From the NCBI GenBank assembly GCA_035999765.1, contig CP108521.1, positions 4,712,001-4,776,000 of the forward strand: 64,000 bases of DNA. The letters run 5' to 3'. Positions 8,142 through 17,600 of the stretch are shown piece by piece. Origin of the DNA: Streptomyces sp. NBC_01231. Lineage in GTDB: Bacteria > Actinomycetota > Actinomycetes > Streptomycetales > Streptomycetaceae. Both the position numbers and the translations under genes were made by a program. How positions within the stretch are numbered: the first letter of the stretch is position 1; each line of letters begins with the position of its first letter. Under the pieces are notes generated by a model, which saw only the letters and a list, made by a program, of their open reading frames with translations, did not search any database and had not been told where the DNA came from.

Positions 8142-10532
8142 ATGACGCACATGGACGCGGGCGCCGAAGTCCACCCTGCGCACACCACGACGGCCCCGGC
8201 CGTGAGCGGTCTCAGCACCGCCGAGGTCGCGGAGCGGGTCGCGCGGGGGCAGGTCAACGACGTGCCGGTGCGCAGCAGCCGGTCCCTGACCGAGATCGTC
8301 CGCGCGAACGTCTTCACCCGGTTCAACGCGATCATCGGTGTGCTCTGGCTGGTCATGCTGGTCGTCGCGCCGATCCAGGACAGCCTGTTCGGCTTCGTGA
8401 TCCTCGCCAACACCGGGATCGGCATCGTCCAGGAGTGGCGGGCCAAGAAGACCCTGGACTCGCTCGCCGTGATCGGGGAGGCCCGGCCGACCGTACGGCG
8501 GGACGGGATCGCCTCCGAGGTCGCCACCAGCGAGGTCGTGCTGGACGACCTCATCGAGATCGGGCCCGGCGACAAGGCCGTCGTGGACGGGGTGTGCGTC
8601 GAGGCCGACGGGCTGGAGATCGACGAGTCGCTGCTGACCGGCGAGGCCGATCCCGTCGTGAAGCGGCCGGGCGACCAGGTCATGTCGGGCAGCTTCGTGG
8701 TCGCCGGCGGCGGTGCCTTCACGGCGACCAAGGTCGGGCGCGAGGCCTACGCCGCCCAGCTCGCCGAGGAGGCCTCCCGGTTCACGCTCGTCCACTCCGA
8801 GCTGCGCTCCGGTATCTCCACGATCCTCAAGTACGTGACGTGGATGATGGTCCCGACCGCGATAGGCCTGGTCATCAGCCAGTTGTTCGTCAAGGACAAC
8901 GACCTCGGGGACTCGATCGCGCGGACGGTCGGCGGGATCGTGCCGATGGTCCCGGAGGGGCTGGTCCTGCTCACCTCCGTCGCCTTCGCCATCGGCGTCA
9001 TCAGACTCGGCCGAAAACAGTGCCTGGTGCAGGAACTCCCGGCCATCGAGGGCCTCGCCCGCGTCGACACGGTCTGCCTCGACAAGACGGGCACGCTGAC
9101 CGAGGGCGGCATGGACGTCACCGAGGTGCGGGCGCTGGGCGGCGTCGACGAGTCGTACGCACGCAAGGTCCTGGGCGCCCTCGGCAAGGCCGACCCCCGG
9201 CCGAACGCCTCGCTCCAGGCGATCATCGACGCCTACCCGGACGTCGACGGCTGGCGCCGCACCGAGTCGCTGCCGTTCTCCTCCGCCCGCAAGTACAGCG
9301 GTGCCTCCTTCACCGAGGGGAACGGGGAGACCGGCACCTGGCTGCTCGGCGCCCCCGACGTGCTGCTGCCCGCCGACGACCCCGACCTCGCCGAGACCGA
9401 GCGGCTCAACGAGAAGGGCCTCAGGGTGCTGCTGCTGACCCGGGCCGTCCGCGACCTCGGCGATCCCGAGGTGGCCGCCGGTGCCCGGCCCGCCGCGTTC
9501 GTCGTACTGGAACAGCGGCTGCGTCCGGACGCGGCCGACACGCTCGGCTACTTCGCCGAGCAGGACGTCCGCGCCAAGGTCATATCCGGGGACAACGCGG
9601 TCTCGGTGGGTGCGGTGGCCGCCAAGCTGGGGCTGAGCGGTTCCACGGTGGACGCGCGCCGGCTGCCCGCCGACCGGGACGGCATGGCCGAGGCGCTGGA
9701 CGAGGGCACGGTGTTCGGGCGGGTCACCCCGCAGCAGAAGCGGGACATGGTGGGCGCGCTGCAGTCGCGCGGGCACACGGTCGCGATGACCGGCGACGGC
9801 GTGAACGACGTGCTCGCGCTGAAGGACGCCGACATCGGGGTGGCCATGGGGTCGGGGTCGGAGGCCACCCGGGCGGTCGCGCAGATCGTGCTGCTCAACA
9901 ACAGCTTCGCGACGCTGCCCTCGGTGGTCGCGGAGGGCCGGCGGGTCATCGGCAACATCACGCGGGTGGCGACGCTGTTCCTGGTGAAGACGGTCTACTC
10001 GGTGCTGCTGGCGGTCTTCGTGGTCTGCTGGCAGGTCGAGTACCCCTTCCTGCCCCGTCATCTGACGCTGCTGTCCACCCTGACCATCGGCATCCCGGCC
10101 TTCTTCCTGGCCCTCGCGCCCAACAAGGAACGGGCGAGGCCGCACTTCGTCCGGCGGGTCATGCGGTACTCGATCCCCGGCGGGATCGTGGCGGCGGTCG
10201 CGACCTTCGTGACGTATCTGATCGCCCGTCACCACTACACCGGCGGCGGTGCGTTGGAAGCGGAGACCAGCGTCGCCACGCTGACGCTCTTCCTGATCTC
10301 CATGTGGGTACTGGCGATCATCGCCCGCCCCTACACCTGGTGGCGGATCGTCCTGGTAGCGGCGATGGGCGCCGGGTTCCTGGTGGTCCTGGTGGTGCCG
10401 GGGCTCCAGAACTTCTTCGCGCTGAAGCTGGTCGGGGTGGCGATGCCGTGGCTGGCGGTCGGCATCTCGGTGGTGGCGGCGGCCGTCCTCGAACTCACGT
10501 GGAGATGGGTCGACCGCCGCGTTGCCGCTTAG
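8142..10532 (+). CDS. CtpE-like P-type cation ATPase
   Basis: 796 residues, the size of M. tuberculosis CtpE (a calcium-transporting ATPase). Key motifs: actuator LLTGEAD (about 164-170), TM4 segment VPMVPEGLVLL (268-278), phosphorylation site D314-KTGT, nucleotide-domain KYSGASF, and the hinge MTGDGVNDVLALKDADIGVAMG. No N-terminal heavy-metal domain and no CPC motif in TM4 (PEGL instead), which argues against copper/zinc and for calcium or another hard cation, as in the P2-like/CtpE branch. Eight to ten membrane helices are predicted. The gene ends 3 bases from the convergent secreted-protein array. Confidence 0.88.
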   Translation: MTHMDAGAEVHPAHTTTAPAVSGLSTAEVAERVARGQVNDVPVRSSRSLTEIVRANVFTRFNAIIGVLWLVMLVVAPIQDSLFGFVILANTGIGIVQEWRAKKTLDSLAVIGEARPTVRRDGIASEVATSEVVLDDLIEIGPGDKAVVDGVCVEADGLEIDESLLTGEADPVVKRPGDQVMSGSFVVAGGGAFTATKVGREAYAAQLAEEASRFTLVHSELRSGISTILKYVTWMMVPTAIGLVISQLFVKDNDLGDSIARTVGGIVPMVPEGLVLLTSVAFAIGVIRLGRKQCLVQELPAIEGLARVDTVCLDKTGTLTEGGMDVTEVRALGGVDESYARKVLGALGKADPRPNASLQAIIDAYPDVDGWRRTESLPFSSARKYSGASFTEGNGETGTWLLGAPDVLLPADDPDLAETERLNEKGLRVLLLTRAVRDLGDPEVAAGARPAAFVVLEQRLRPDAADTLGYFAEQDVRAKVISGDNAVSVGAVAAKLGLSGSTVDARRLPADRDGMAEALDEGTVFGRVTPQQKRDMVGALQSRGHTVAMTGDGVNDVLALKDADIGVAMGSGSEATRAVAQIVLLNNSFATLPSVVAEGRRVIGNITRVATLFLVKTVYSVLLAVFVVCWQVEYPFLPRHLTLLSTLTIGIPAFFLALAPNKERARPHFVRRVMRYSIPGGIVAAVATFVTYLIARHHYTGGGALEAETSVATLTLFLISMWVLAIIARPYTWWRIVLVAAMGAGFLVVLVVPGLQNFFALKLVGVAMPWLAVGISVVAAAVLELTWRWVDRRVAA

Positions 10533-10535
10533 CGG

Positions 10536-11420
10536 TTACTTGACGTCGACGTAGTCACCCGTGGCGCTGACCGCCGGGGTGGTCGTGGTGCCCGCGAAGC
10601 TGAAGCGCCAGTAGCCGTCGTAGGCGGCCGTGGCGGTGGCCTTCACGTTGCCCGTCGAGTCCGAGGTCACCGTCTTGATGGTGGTGTACGTGCTGGTGCC
10701 CGCCTTGCGGAACTGCAGCTTGACCGGCTGGACGGTGTAGCCGTGGTACTTGCCGTCCTCCCAGTTGGCGCGGGACAGCTTGCCGGTCGAGGTGATGGTC
10801 TTGCCCTTGTAGACCGGCTCGGGACCGGCGTTCACGGTCAGCTTGGAGTAGCGCTGCACCTTGGTGGTGCCGAGGCCGCCCTGGTCGGCCTCGCCACCGC
10901 CGCTGTACGTGAGGGCCAGCGCGCCGGCCGACCAGGTGCCGGCGTCCGCGTTGATCAGGTCACCGTCGGCCGGGTAGATGTCGAGGTCGCCCTTGCAGGT
11001 GGCGGTGGTCGACGAGGTCGCGGTGCAGGTGGCCGGCTCGTCGCCGAACAGCATGTTGCTCGGGGTGTCGTACGAGCCCTTGTAGATGTAGGGGCCGGTG
11101 GCGAAGTCGTCGGAGGTGATGTCGACGTCCGCGCCGTGGGTCATCGTGTAGGTGACCGAGCTGACGACCTCGTTGGTGGTGCCGACCTTGATCGCGGCGG
11201 CGATCTTGAGGTTCGAGAAGGTGACGTCGAGGGGCGTCGGGTCGGCGGCAGTGCTGAACGCGGTGATGCCGGAGGAGCCGGCGTGCGACGCCGCGAAGGC
11301 CTTCGTCGCGTCCGTACGGAAGGACGACGAGGTGCTGTCGGCGGCGTGCGCGGCCGGCAGGGCGAAGGCGGAGAGAGCCAGGGCGCCGGAGACGGCGGCC
11401 ACGGTGGCACGAATGCGCAT
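10536..11420 (-). CDS. Secreted two-domain β-rich protein, array copy 1
   Basis: 294 residues from ATG 11420 with a GGGGA ribosome binding site. A Sec signal peptide (MRIRATVAAVSGALALSAFALPAAHA, first 26 residues by position) is followed by a variable domain carrying a conserved cysteine pair (CTATSSTTATC) and by a C-terminal domain of about 100 residues: KLTVNAGPEPVYKGKTI, KLSRANWEDGKYHGYT, VKLQFRKAGTSTYTTIKT, ending SATGDYVDVK. The C-terminal unit looks like an Ig-like β-sandwich. The family resembles the Streptomyces DUF5707 proteins as I remember them. This is the most diverged of four tandem copies. Extracellular; function unknown. Confidence 0.8.
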   Translation of the reverse strand: MRIRATVAAVSGALALSAFALPAAHAADSTSSSFRTDATKAFAASHAGSSGITAFSTAADPTPLDVTFSNLKIAAAIKVGTTNEVVSSVTYTMTHGADVDITSDDFATGPYIYKGSYDTPSNMLFGDEPATCTATSSTTATCKGDLDIYPADGDLINADAGTWSAGALALTYSGGGEADQGGLGTTKVQRYSKLTVNAGPEPVYKGKTITSTGKLSRANWEDGKYHGYTVQPVKLQFRKAGTSTYTTIKTVTSDSTGNVKATATAAYDGYWRFSFAGTTTTPAVSATGDYVDVK

Positions 11421-11555
11421 GTGCGTTTCCCCAATGGATCGAGGAGTCTGGTGACTCACGCGGACAGATCCGTGAGGGATGTAAAAAGTTGTGGCCACCT
11501 GGCTTGATTTGGTCTGCGCGTGGGCAAGGTTTGACACCCGCATAACACAAGCGGA

Positions 11556-11587
11556 ACGTCGGCCTCAGGAGGACCTGAGACCGACGT
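11556..11587. terminator. Hairpin between array copies 1 and 2
   Basis: ACGTCGGCCTCAGG / CCTGAGACCGACGT, a 14-bp stem with one wobble and a 4-base AGGA loop on the plus strand. It lies downstream of copy 2 and should end its transcript, implying that copy 1 has its own promoter. Confidence 0.6.
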
Positions 11588-11608
11588 CGGGGACGAGATG
11601 CGGCTGGT

Positions 11609-11660
11609 TCAGCGCACGTTCTCAGCGCACGTTCTCAGCGCACGTTCTCAGCGCACGTCG
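11609..11660. repeat. 13-bp tandem repeat x4 at the 3' end of array copy 2
   Basis: Units TCAGCGCACGTTC at 11609, 11622, 11635 and (last two bases changed) 11648. The fourth unit is the real gene end: read on the minus strand it is the last codons plus TGA. Three further copies, each retaining the TGA, run downstream. Confidence 0.9.
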
Positions 11661-12535
11661 ACGTAGTCACCCGCGGCGTTGACCGCCGGGGTCGTCGAGG
11701 TGCCCGCGAAGCTGTAGCGGAAGTAGCCGTCGACCGACGCCTTCACGGTGGTGCTCAGGTTGCCCGTGGAGTTCGACTTGATGGTCTTGACGGTGGTGTA
11801 CGTGCTGGAGCCCGCCTTGCGGAACTGCAGCTTCACCGACTGGCCGGTGTAGCCGTGGTACTTGCCATCCTCCCAGTTCGCGCGGGACAGCTTGCCCGCG
11901 ACGGTGACGGTCTTGCCCTTCTTCACCGGCTCCGGCGAGGCGTTGACCGTCAGCTTGGAGGTGCGCTGGAGCAGGGTCTTGCCGAGGTCGCCCTGCAGTT
12001 TCTCGCCGCGGGTGCTGTACGTGAGGGCCAGCCCGCCGCCCGACCAGGTGCCGGCGTCGGAGTTGGCCAGCCAGTCCTCGCTCCGGTCGATCTCGATGAC
12101 GCCCTTGCAGTCGGCTGTCGTCGCCGAGGTGGCGGTGCAGGTGGCCGGGTACTCACCGAAGAGCATGTTCCTCGCCTCGTCGACCGACGAACCCTTGTAC
12201 AGGATGGGGCCGTTGGCGAAGTCCTCGGAGGTGATGTCGATGTCGGCGCCGTGGGTCAGCGTGTAGGTGGCCGCCACGGAAACACTGCCGCTGGTCCCGA
12301 CCTTGACCGCCTTGGCGATCTTGAACTGGGAGAAGCTGACGTCGGGGGCGGGCGGAGCGGCGGCACGGAACGCGGTTCTGCCCGGGCCGGACGAGGTGAT
12401 GTGCGACAACGCCTGCTCGGCGCGCGCACGGTAGGAAGGGTCGGACGAAGCGTCGTCGGCCTGCGCGGCCGGGACGACGAACGCGGAAAGAGCGAGGGCG
12501 CCGGAGACGGCGGCCACGGTGGCGCGTATACGCAT
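11648..12535 (-). CDS. Secreted two-domain β-rich protein, array copy 2
   Basis: 295 residues from ATG 12535 (GGGGAT ribosome binding site). It has the same signal peptide as its neighbours (MRIRATVAAVSGALALSAFV..AAQA), a variable domain with the cysteine pair CTATSATTADC, and a C-terminal domain nearly identical to copies 3 and 4 (KLTVNASPEPVKKGKTVTV, RANWEDGKYHGYTGQSVKL, STYTTVKTIKSNSTGNLST, AAGDYVDVR). Nucleotide identity in the 3' third with copies 3 and 4 is almost complete whereas the middle differs, the pattern left by gene conversion. Secreted; role unknown. Confidence 0.82.
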   Translation of the reverse strand: MRIRATVAAVSGALALSAFVVPAAQADDASSDPSYRARAEQALSHITSSGPGRTAFRAAAPPAPDVSFSQFKIAKAVKVGTSGSVSVAATYTLTHGADIDITSEDFANGPILYKGSSVDEARNMLFGEYPATCTATSATTADCKGVIEIDRSEDWLANSDAGTWSGGGLALTYSTRGEKLQGDLGKTLLQRTSKLTVNASPEPVKKGKTVTVAGKLSRANWEDGKYHGYTGQSVKLQFRKAGSSTYTTVKTIKSNSTGNLSTTVKASVDGYFRYSFAGTSTTPAVNAAGDYVDVR

Positions 12536-12646
12536 GCTGATCCCCCACGTGGAAAAGGGCTCCGCAGGTGGTCGTTCCCGTGGAGCCTGTTCAGTCACGT
12601 AGTCAGATGCGTGGCAGATGCGAAAGGTTCACCCCGACGAGCAGGA

Positions 12647-12677
12647 AGGGCGCCGACGGAAGCTCCGCCGACGCCCT
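12647..12677. terminator. Hairpin downstream of array copy 3
   Basis: AGGGCG...CGGA / TCCG...CGCCCT with a 3-base loop and internal mismatches, lying between copy 3 and copy 2. Confidence 0.5.
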
Positions 12678-12736
12678 CCCCCTACGTCACATCGTCTGAC
12701 GCACGGCGCCTATCGCTCGGCGCCGATCGCCATCGC

Positions 12737-13606
12737 CTATCGCACGTCGACGTAGTCACCCGTGGCGTTGACCGCCGGGGTCGTCGAGGTGCCCGCGAAG
12801 CTGTAGCGGAAGTAGCCGTCGACCGTCGCCTTCACGGTGGTGCTCAGGTTGCCCGTGGAGTTCGACTTGATGGTCTTGACGGTGGTGTAGGTGCTGGCGT
12901 TCTTCTTGCGGAACTGCAGCTTCACCGACTGGCCGGTGTAACCGTGGTACTTGCCGTCCTCCCAGTTGGCCCGGGACAGCTTGCCCGCGACGGTGATGGT
13001 CTTGCCCTTCTTCACCGGCTCGGGAGAGGCGTTGACCGTGAGCTTCGAAAGCCTCTGGACCTTGTGGGTCTTGTAGAAGTCGTTCGAGTAGACCTCGCCG
13101 TCCTTGGACAGGGCGGCCGCGGTGACGTGCCAGGTACCGGCCAGCGGGTTGGCGTACAGCTCGCCGACCCCGTCGTCCTGCAGTCCGGGGGCGACCGTGA
13201 TGGTGAGCTTGCACTTCGACGTCGTGGCGCTGGTCGCCGTGCAGTTGGCGACCTCCTCGTTCGGCGGGAGGTAACCGTCGACATCGTCGAGGCTCGCGCC
13301 GTGCCAGAGGTCGATGTAGGCGTCCTCGATGCCGCTGGGGTGGCTGGCGGTCAGGGAGACGTTGATGGTCTTGGCGACGGTGGTACCGAGAACGATGTTC
13401 TTGCCGGCGTTCACCGTCACGTTGGAGACGGTGGGCGCGGCGGCCGCGGTGAACGTCGACCTGGCGGACGACGTGCCGAAGTGCTCGGCGGCGCTCGGCC
13501 GGTCCAGGCTTTTCGCGCCCTGCGAGTCGGCCTGCGCGGCCGGGACGACGAGGGCGGAGAGGGCCAGGGCGCCGGAGACGGCGGCCACGGTGGCACGAAT
13601 TCGCAT
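12737..13606 (-). CDS. Secreted two-domain β-rich protein, array copy 3
   Basis: 289 residues from ATG 13606 (GGGGAA ribosome binding site). Sec signal peptide ending VPAAQA; variable domain with NVTVNAGKNIVLGTT, SGIEDAYIDLWHGASLDD and cysteine pair CTATSATTSKC, AGTWHVTAAALSKDG; then KVQRLSKLTVNASPEPVKKGKTIT and the shared C-terminal domain. Its variable domain is more like copy 4 than copies 1 and 2 (LWHG and KDG motifs). Separated from copy 4 by only 49 bases, so the two are probably one transcript. Near the stop, GCGATAGGCG occurs twice 27 bases apart, a faint version of the stop-codon duplications seen elsewhere. Confidence 0.82.
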   Translation of the reverse strand: MRIRATVAAVSGALALSALVVPAAQADSQGAKSLDRPSAAEHFGTSSARSTFTAAAAPTVSNVTVNAGKNIVLGTTVAKTINVSLTASHPSGIEDAYIDLWHGASLDDVDGYLPPNEEVANCTATSATTSKCKLTITVAPGLQDDGVGELYANPLAGTWHVTAAALSKDGEVYSNDFYKTHKVQRLSKLTVNASPEPVKKGKTITVAGKLSRANWEDGKYHGYTGQSVKLQFRKKNASTYTTVKTIKSNSTGNLSTTVKATVDGYFRYSFAGTSTTPAVNATGDYVDVR

Positions 13607-13655
13607 GTGTTCCCCGATGAGAGATGAAAAGGACGAGAAAGCAGAGAGAGAGTGC

Positions 13656-14435
13656 TTACCGCACGTCGACGTAGTCACCGGCGGCGTTGACCGCCGGGGT
13701 CGTCGAGGTACCCGCGAAGCTGTAACGGAAGTAGCCGTCGACCGTCGCCTTCACGGTGGTGCTCAGGTTGCCCGTGGAGTTCGACTTGATGGTCTTGACG
13801 GTGGTGTACGTGCTGGAGCCCGCCTTGCGGAACTGCAGCTTCACCGGCTGAGCGGTGTAACCCGAGTACTTGTTGGCGTCCCAGTTGGCCCGGGTCAGCT
13901 TGCCCGCGACGGTGATGGTCTTGCCCTTCTTCACCGGCTCCGGCGAGGCGTTGACCGTCAGCTTCGACAGGCGCTGCAGCTTGAAGGTCTTGGCGTTGTC
14001 CTTCTGGACGAAGTCGCCGTCCTTGCCGGAGGCGATGACCCAGACCTTCCAGGTGCCGGCGACCGCGTTGATGGCGTTGGCGGCCGGGGCGAATTCGTAC
14101 GTCGCCTTGCAGTTCGAGGTGGTGGCGTTCACCTTGGTGCACTTGGCGTAGTGGTCACTGGTGTTGCCCAAGGCGGCGCTGTCGGCGTGCTCGAAGTCCG
14201 AGCCGTGCCAGAGCAGTGCCATGGCGCTCTCGACACCCGAGTCGTCCTTGACGGTGAACGACACCGTGACGGTCTTCGTGGCGGTGGAGCCGACGACGAC
14301 GGCCTTGCCCCCGTTCACCGAGATGCCCGAGACAGCCGTGTCGCCGTACGCGTCGTCGGCCTGAGCGGCCGGGACGGCAAGGGCGGAGAGGGCCAGGGCG
14401 CCGGTGACGACGCCGAGGGTGGCACGCATGCGCAT
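13656..14435 (-). CDS. Secreted two-domain β-rich protein, array copy 4 (first in transcription)
   Basis: 259 residues from ATG 14435 (GGGGAA ribosome binding site); a second Met two codons in is possible. The signal peptide is related but diverged (MRMRATLGVVTGALALSALA). Variable domain: ISVNGGKAVVVGSTATKTV, ESAMALLWHGSDFEHAD, cysteine pair CTKVNATTSNC, AGTWKVWVIASGKDG; then the shared KLTVNASPEPVKKGKTIT domain with RANWDANKYSGYTAQPVKL instead of EDGKYHGYTGQ. All four copies keep the 11-residue Cys-x9-Cys spacing, predicting a disulfide. The 260 bases upstream should hold the promoter of the array. Extracellular; no catalytic residues recognised. Confidence 0.82.
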   Translation of the reverse strand: MRMRATLGVVTGALALSALAVPAAQADDAYGDTAVSGISVNGGKAVVVGSTATKTVTVSFTVKDDSGVESAMALLWHGSDFEHADSAALGNTSDHYAKCTKVNATTSNCKATYEFAPAANAINAVAGTWKVWVIASGKDGDFVQKDNAKTFKLQRLSKLTVNASPEPVKKGKTITVAGKLTRANWDANKYSGYTAQPVKLQFRKAGSSTYTTVKTIKSNSTGNLSTTVKATVDGYFRYSFAGTSTTPAVNAAGDYVDVR

Positions 14436-14695
14436 GTGTCTTCCCCGTGGAGAAAAGGGGCCCCGAAGCCCGTCGTTCCACACGGCTCGTGGTGTCGTAC
14501 GGGGCCCAAGTGATCGCGGAGCCTGTTGGCTCATGGGGTCAGATACGCGACGCGTAGGGATGGTTGTACGAATGGTGAGAACTTTGTGCGGGAAGTTTAA
14601 AGATCGTTCGCACCCACCGGGGCGACCGGTCCGCCGCACCGGCCGCCGCACCGGAACTCTCCGGCGAGGCGGCCGCCCCCCTCATGCGGCCGGGC

Positions 14696-17600
14696 TCAGT
14701 CGAACCACCGATCCCGCTCCAACTCCTCCGTCCGGGACGGGTCTTCCAGCAGCGCCGCCACCTCGAACCGCCGAGGCCACTGCCCCGCCGCCCAGGCGAG
14801 GCCGGCTGCCACGCCCTCCACGGTCGCCGCGTGCAGGGTGCCGTCCGTCGTCAGGCGCCAGTCCAACTCGACCCCGTTGACGACGAGTTCCTCGTGTTCG
14901 ACGTAGGTCGAGGGGGTGCGCGCGCCCAGCAGGACCCGTACCGGCTCCGGGACGTCGTGCTCGGTTCCCTCGGAGTCGACCTCGCCCGTGACGGACTCGC
15001 TCAGGCGTCGCACCTGCAGGAGTTCCGCCAACTCGGCGGCCCGTGCCGGGCGTACGGGCAGGAGCGGGACGCCGTCCGTGAAGGGCAGCAGGTCGGGTGA
15101 GTCGACGACCACGGCGTCGGCGGCGTCCACGACCTGGACCCGTCCGTCGACCACGGCACGCAACTCGTCCGGGAGGGTCACCTGCTCGGGGTCCAGGTCG
15201 GCCAGGGCGCTGTAGAGGGCGTGCAGTTGGGCGCCGGTGACCTCGCGGTCGGGGTCGGCGAGGCGGTGCAGCAGTTCGGCGGCACCGCCGGGCTCGTCGA
15301 GCAGGGCGGAGACCGACGTGCGCACGCCCAGCGCCCGCAGTACCTGTTCGTCGTCAAAGCCGGTCGCGTCGGCCTCGTCGTAGAGGCCGCGCAGGAGGGG
15401 GTCGCCGCCGGCGGCGAGGAGGCCGGCGGGGCGGCGCCCGTCGAGGACGGGGTTTCCGCGCAACCACCAAGCCGTGTACGGCCGTACGACCTCGTGCGTG
15501 CCGTCGGGGAGCAGGATCCGCACGGGTTGGACGAGAGCGTCACGCAGCGGGGGTTGTGACAGCAGAGTCAGGGCCCGGGGCCATTTGTCCTCGTCCACCA
15601 AGTCCAGGTCCCGTACGGCGACCAGCTCGGTGGCGACCGGTGGTACGGGCGTGTCCGGGAACCGGTCGAGGATGTCCTCGCACCACACGTCCACGGCGTC
15701 CAGCAGGCCGGGGTCGTCGGGTTCGGCGAAGTCCCCTTCGCGGGGCTCCAGTTCGTCGGGATCCAGGACGACGTCGGTGGCGCGGACGAGGGCGAAGGTG
15801 GCGAGCACCCCGCAGGCGGCCAGCGGCTGGTCACCCCACTTGTCGGCCAACTCCGCCTCCACGGTCGCGAGTTCGTCCTCGCGCATGACCTGGTGGAAGG
15901 GGCTGCCGGGCAGGACGAGCTCGCCCGCGGGAGCGAGTTCACCGTCCTCGTCGGGCAGCGCGAGGGCGCCGAGCCAGGGTTCGTCGCCGGGCTCCAGGCC
16001 CGCGTCCCGTACGAGCGCGAGGACGGTGTCGGCCAGTTCCTCGGCGCCGGGCGCGTCCTGCTCCCAGTCCAGCCCGCCCTCGTCGTCGAGGGAGGCGGCG
16101 ACGGCGGCCCGGACCTGCGGGGTGGTGAGCACCGCGCGCGGGGTCGCGGGCAGGGCGCCGAGCTTCTCCAGGAGGGGGTGGGCGGCGTCCGGGTGGGCCA
16201 CCTTGAGGCCGAGACGGGCCAGGATCGCCGGGTTGACGGGGGCGCCCTCGGCGGTGGGCAGCAGGACCTGACGGGGCCCGATCGTCGTCCGCCCTCCCCC
16301 AGAGCCGAAAGCCTGGGAGGTGCCCCCAGCGAGCGGCACGGGCAACCCGGACAGCCGGTCCGGGTCGACCCCGGCGAGGCTGTCGTAGAGCCGCCGCCAC
16401 CAGTCCGGGGCCTTCTCCAGCCCGGCCAGCCGGTCCACGGCGTCCGTCAGCGGGACCCGGGCGACACCCAACGTCCGCAGCTCGACGCGTCGTTCGAGCC
16501 CGGCGGGCAGAATGGTGGGAAGCACCTCGGCGAGGACGCGCACGGTGTCGGCACCCGCGCCCTCCACCACCTCGGCGTCGCGGGGCCTCAGTGCCTCGGG
16601 CAGGTCATCGGCGTCCGACGGGCCGAAATCGCGGGAGTCCGACCGCATCGAAGCCTCGGCATCCGGCCGGCCCGACGCCTCGCCGTCCGCCCGGCCCGAC
16701 GGCTCGACAGCAGGCGGCAGGAAGGAGGTACGCGGGAGCCGCTCCAGGATCGCCTGCCGCAGGGTCCCGTCCAGTTCGCCCTTGCCCAGCGGGCCGGGCA
16801 CGAGGTCGATGATGCCGGCGGTCACCGGCCGCCAGCCGGCGAGGAGTTCGGCGTAGGCGTCCGCCGCGCGCTGCACCAGGAAGTCGGTCAGCGGGCCGGG
16901 GGCCGCGTGCCGCCGGGTGGTGTCCAGCGGGAAGGACGCGATGAGCAGGGCGGGCACACCGAGGGGCTCGTCGCTGGGGGTGGGAGCGTGCACGACGGGG
17001 CTGGTGCGGGGGCGGCCCGGGGTGCCGTCGTCGTCGACGGGCACGGCCCAGGTGACCGACCAGTGCGGCCGCAGTCGCTCCTCCACCGGACGGTCGGCGA
17101 GCAGGTCGGAGGTGAGCGGTCCGTGTGCGGCGGCCGTGTGCCACCGGGTCGTACCCTCCCGGGAGTCCGTCACGACGGTGAAGGCGCCGTCGGTGCGGCG
17201 GCTCAGGGTGCGCGGGGCGCCGTCGCCGCTCTCGATCACGACCTCCTCCAGCCCGGGCAGGGCGAGAAGCAGGGCGTCGTCCACGCCGTTCAGCAGGCGC
17301 TCGGCGAGGTCGGCGGCGGCCGGGTCGCGCAGGGGCAGGATGACGGCCGTGTCGTACGGGTCGGGGGCGGTGCCCTCGGCGGCGAACGGGAGCCGCAGCA
17401 GGGGCACGTGTCCGTCCCGCCGGCGGACCTCGTCACCCAGTCCCGGGCTGTGCCGGGCGACGTCGGCGGCCCGCTCCCGGGCCTCGGCGAGGGACCAGCG
17501 GACACCGCCGTGCCGGCCGACGACCGCGGGCTCGTCGGTGACGGACAGAACGGCGGCGAAGCCCACGCCGAACCGGCCGATGGTGTTCTCGTCGGTGCCG

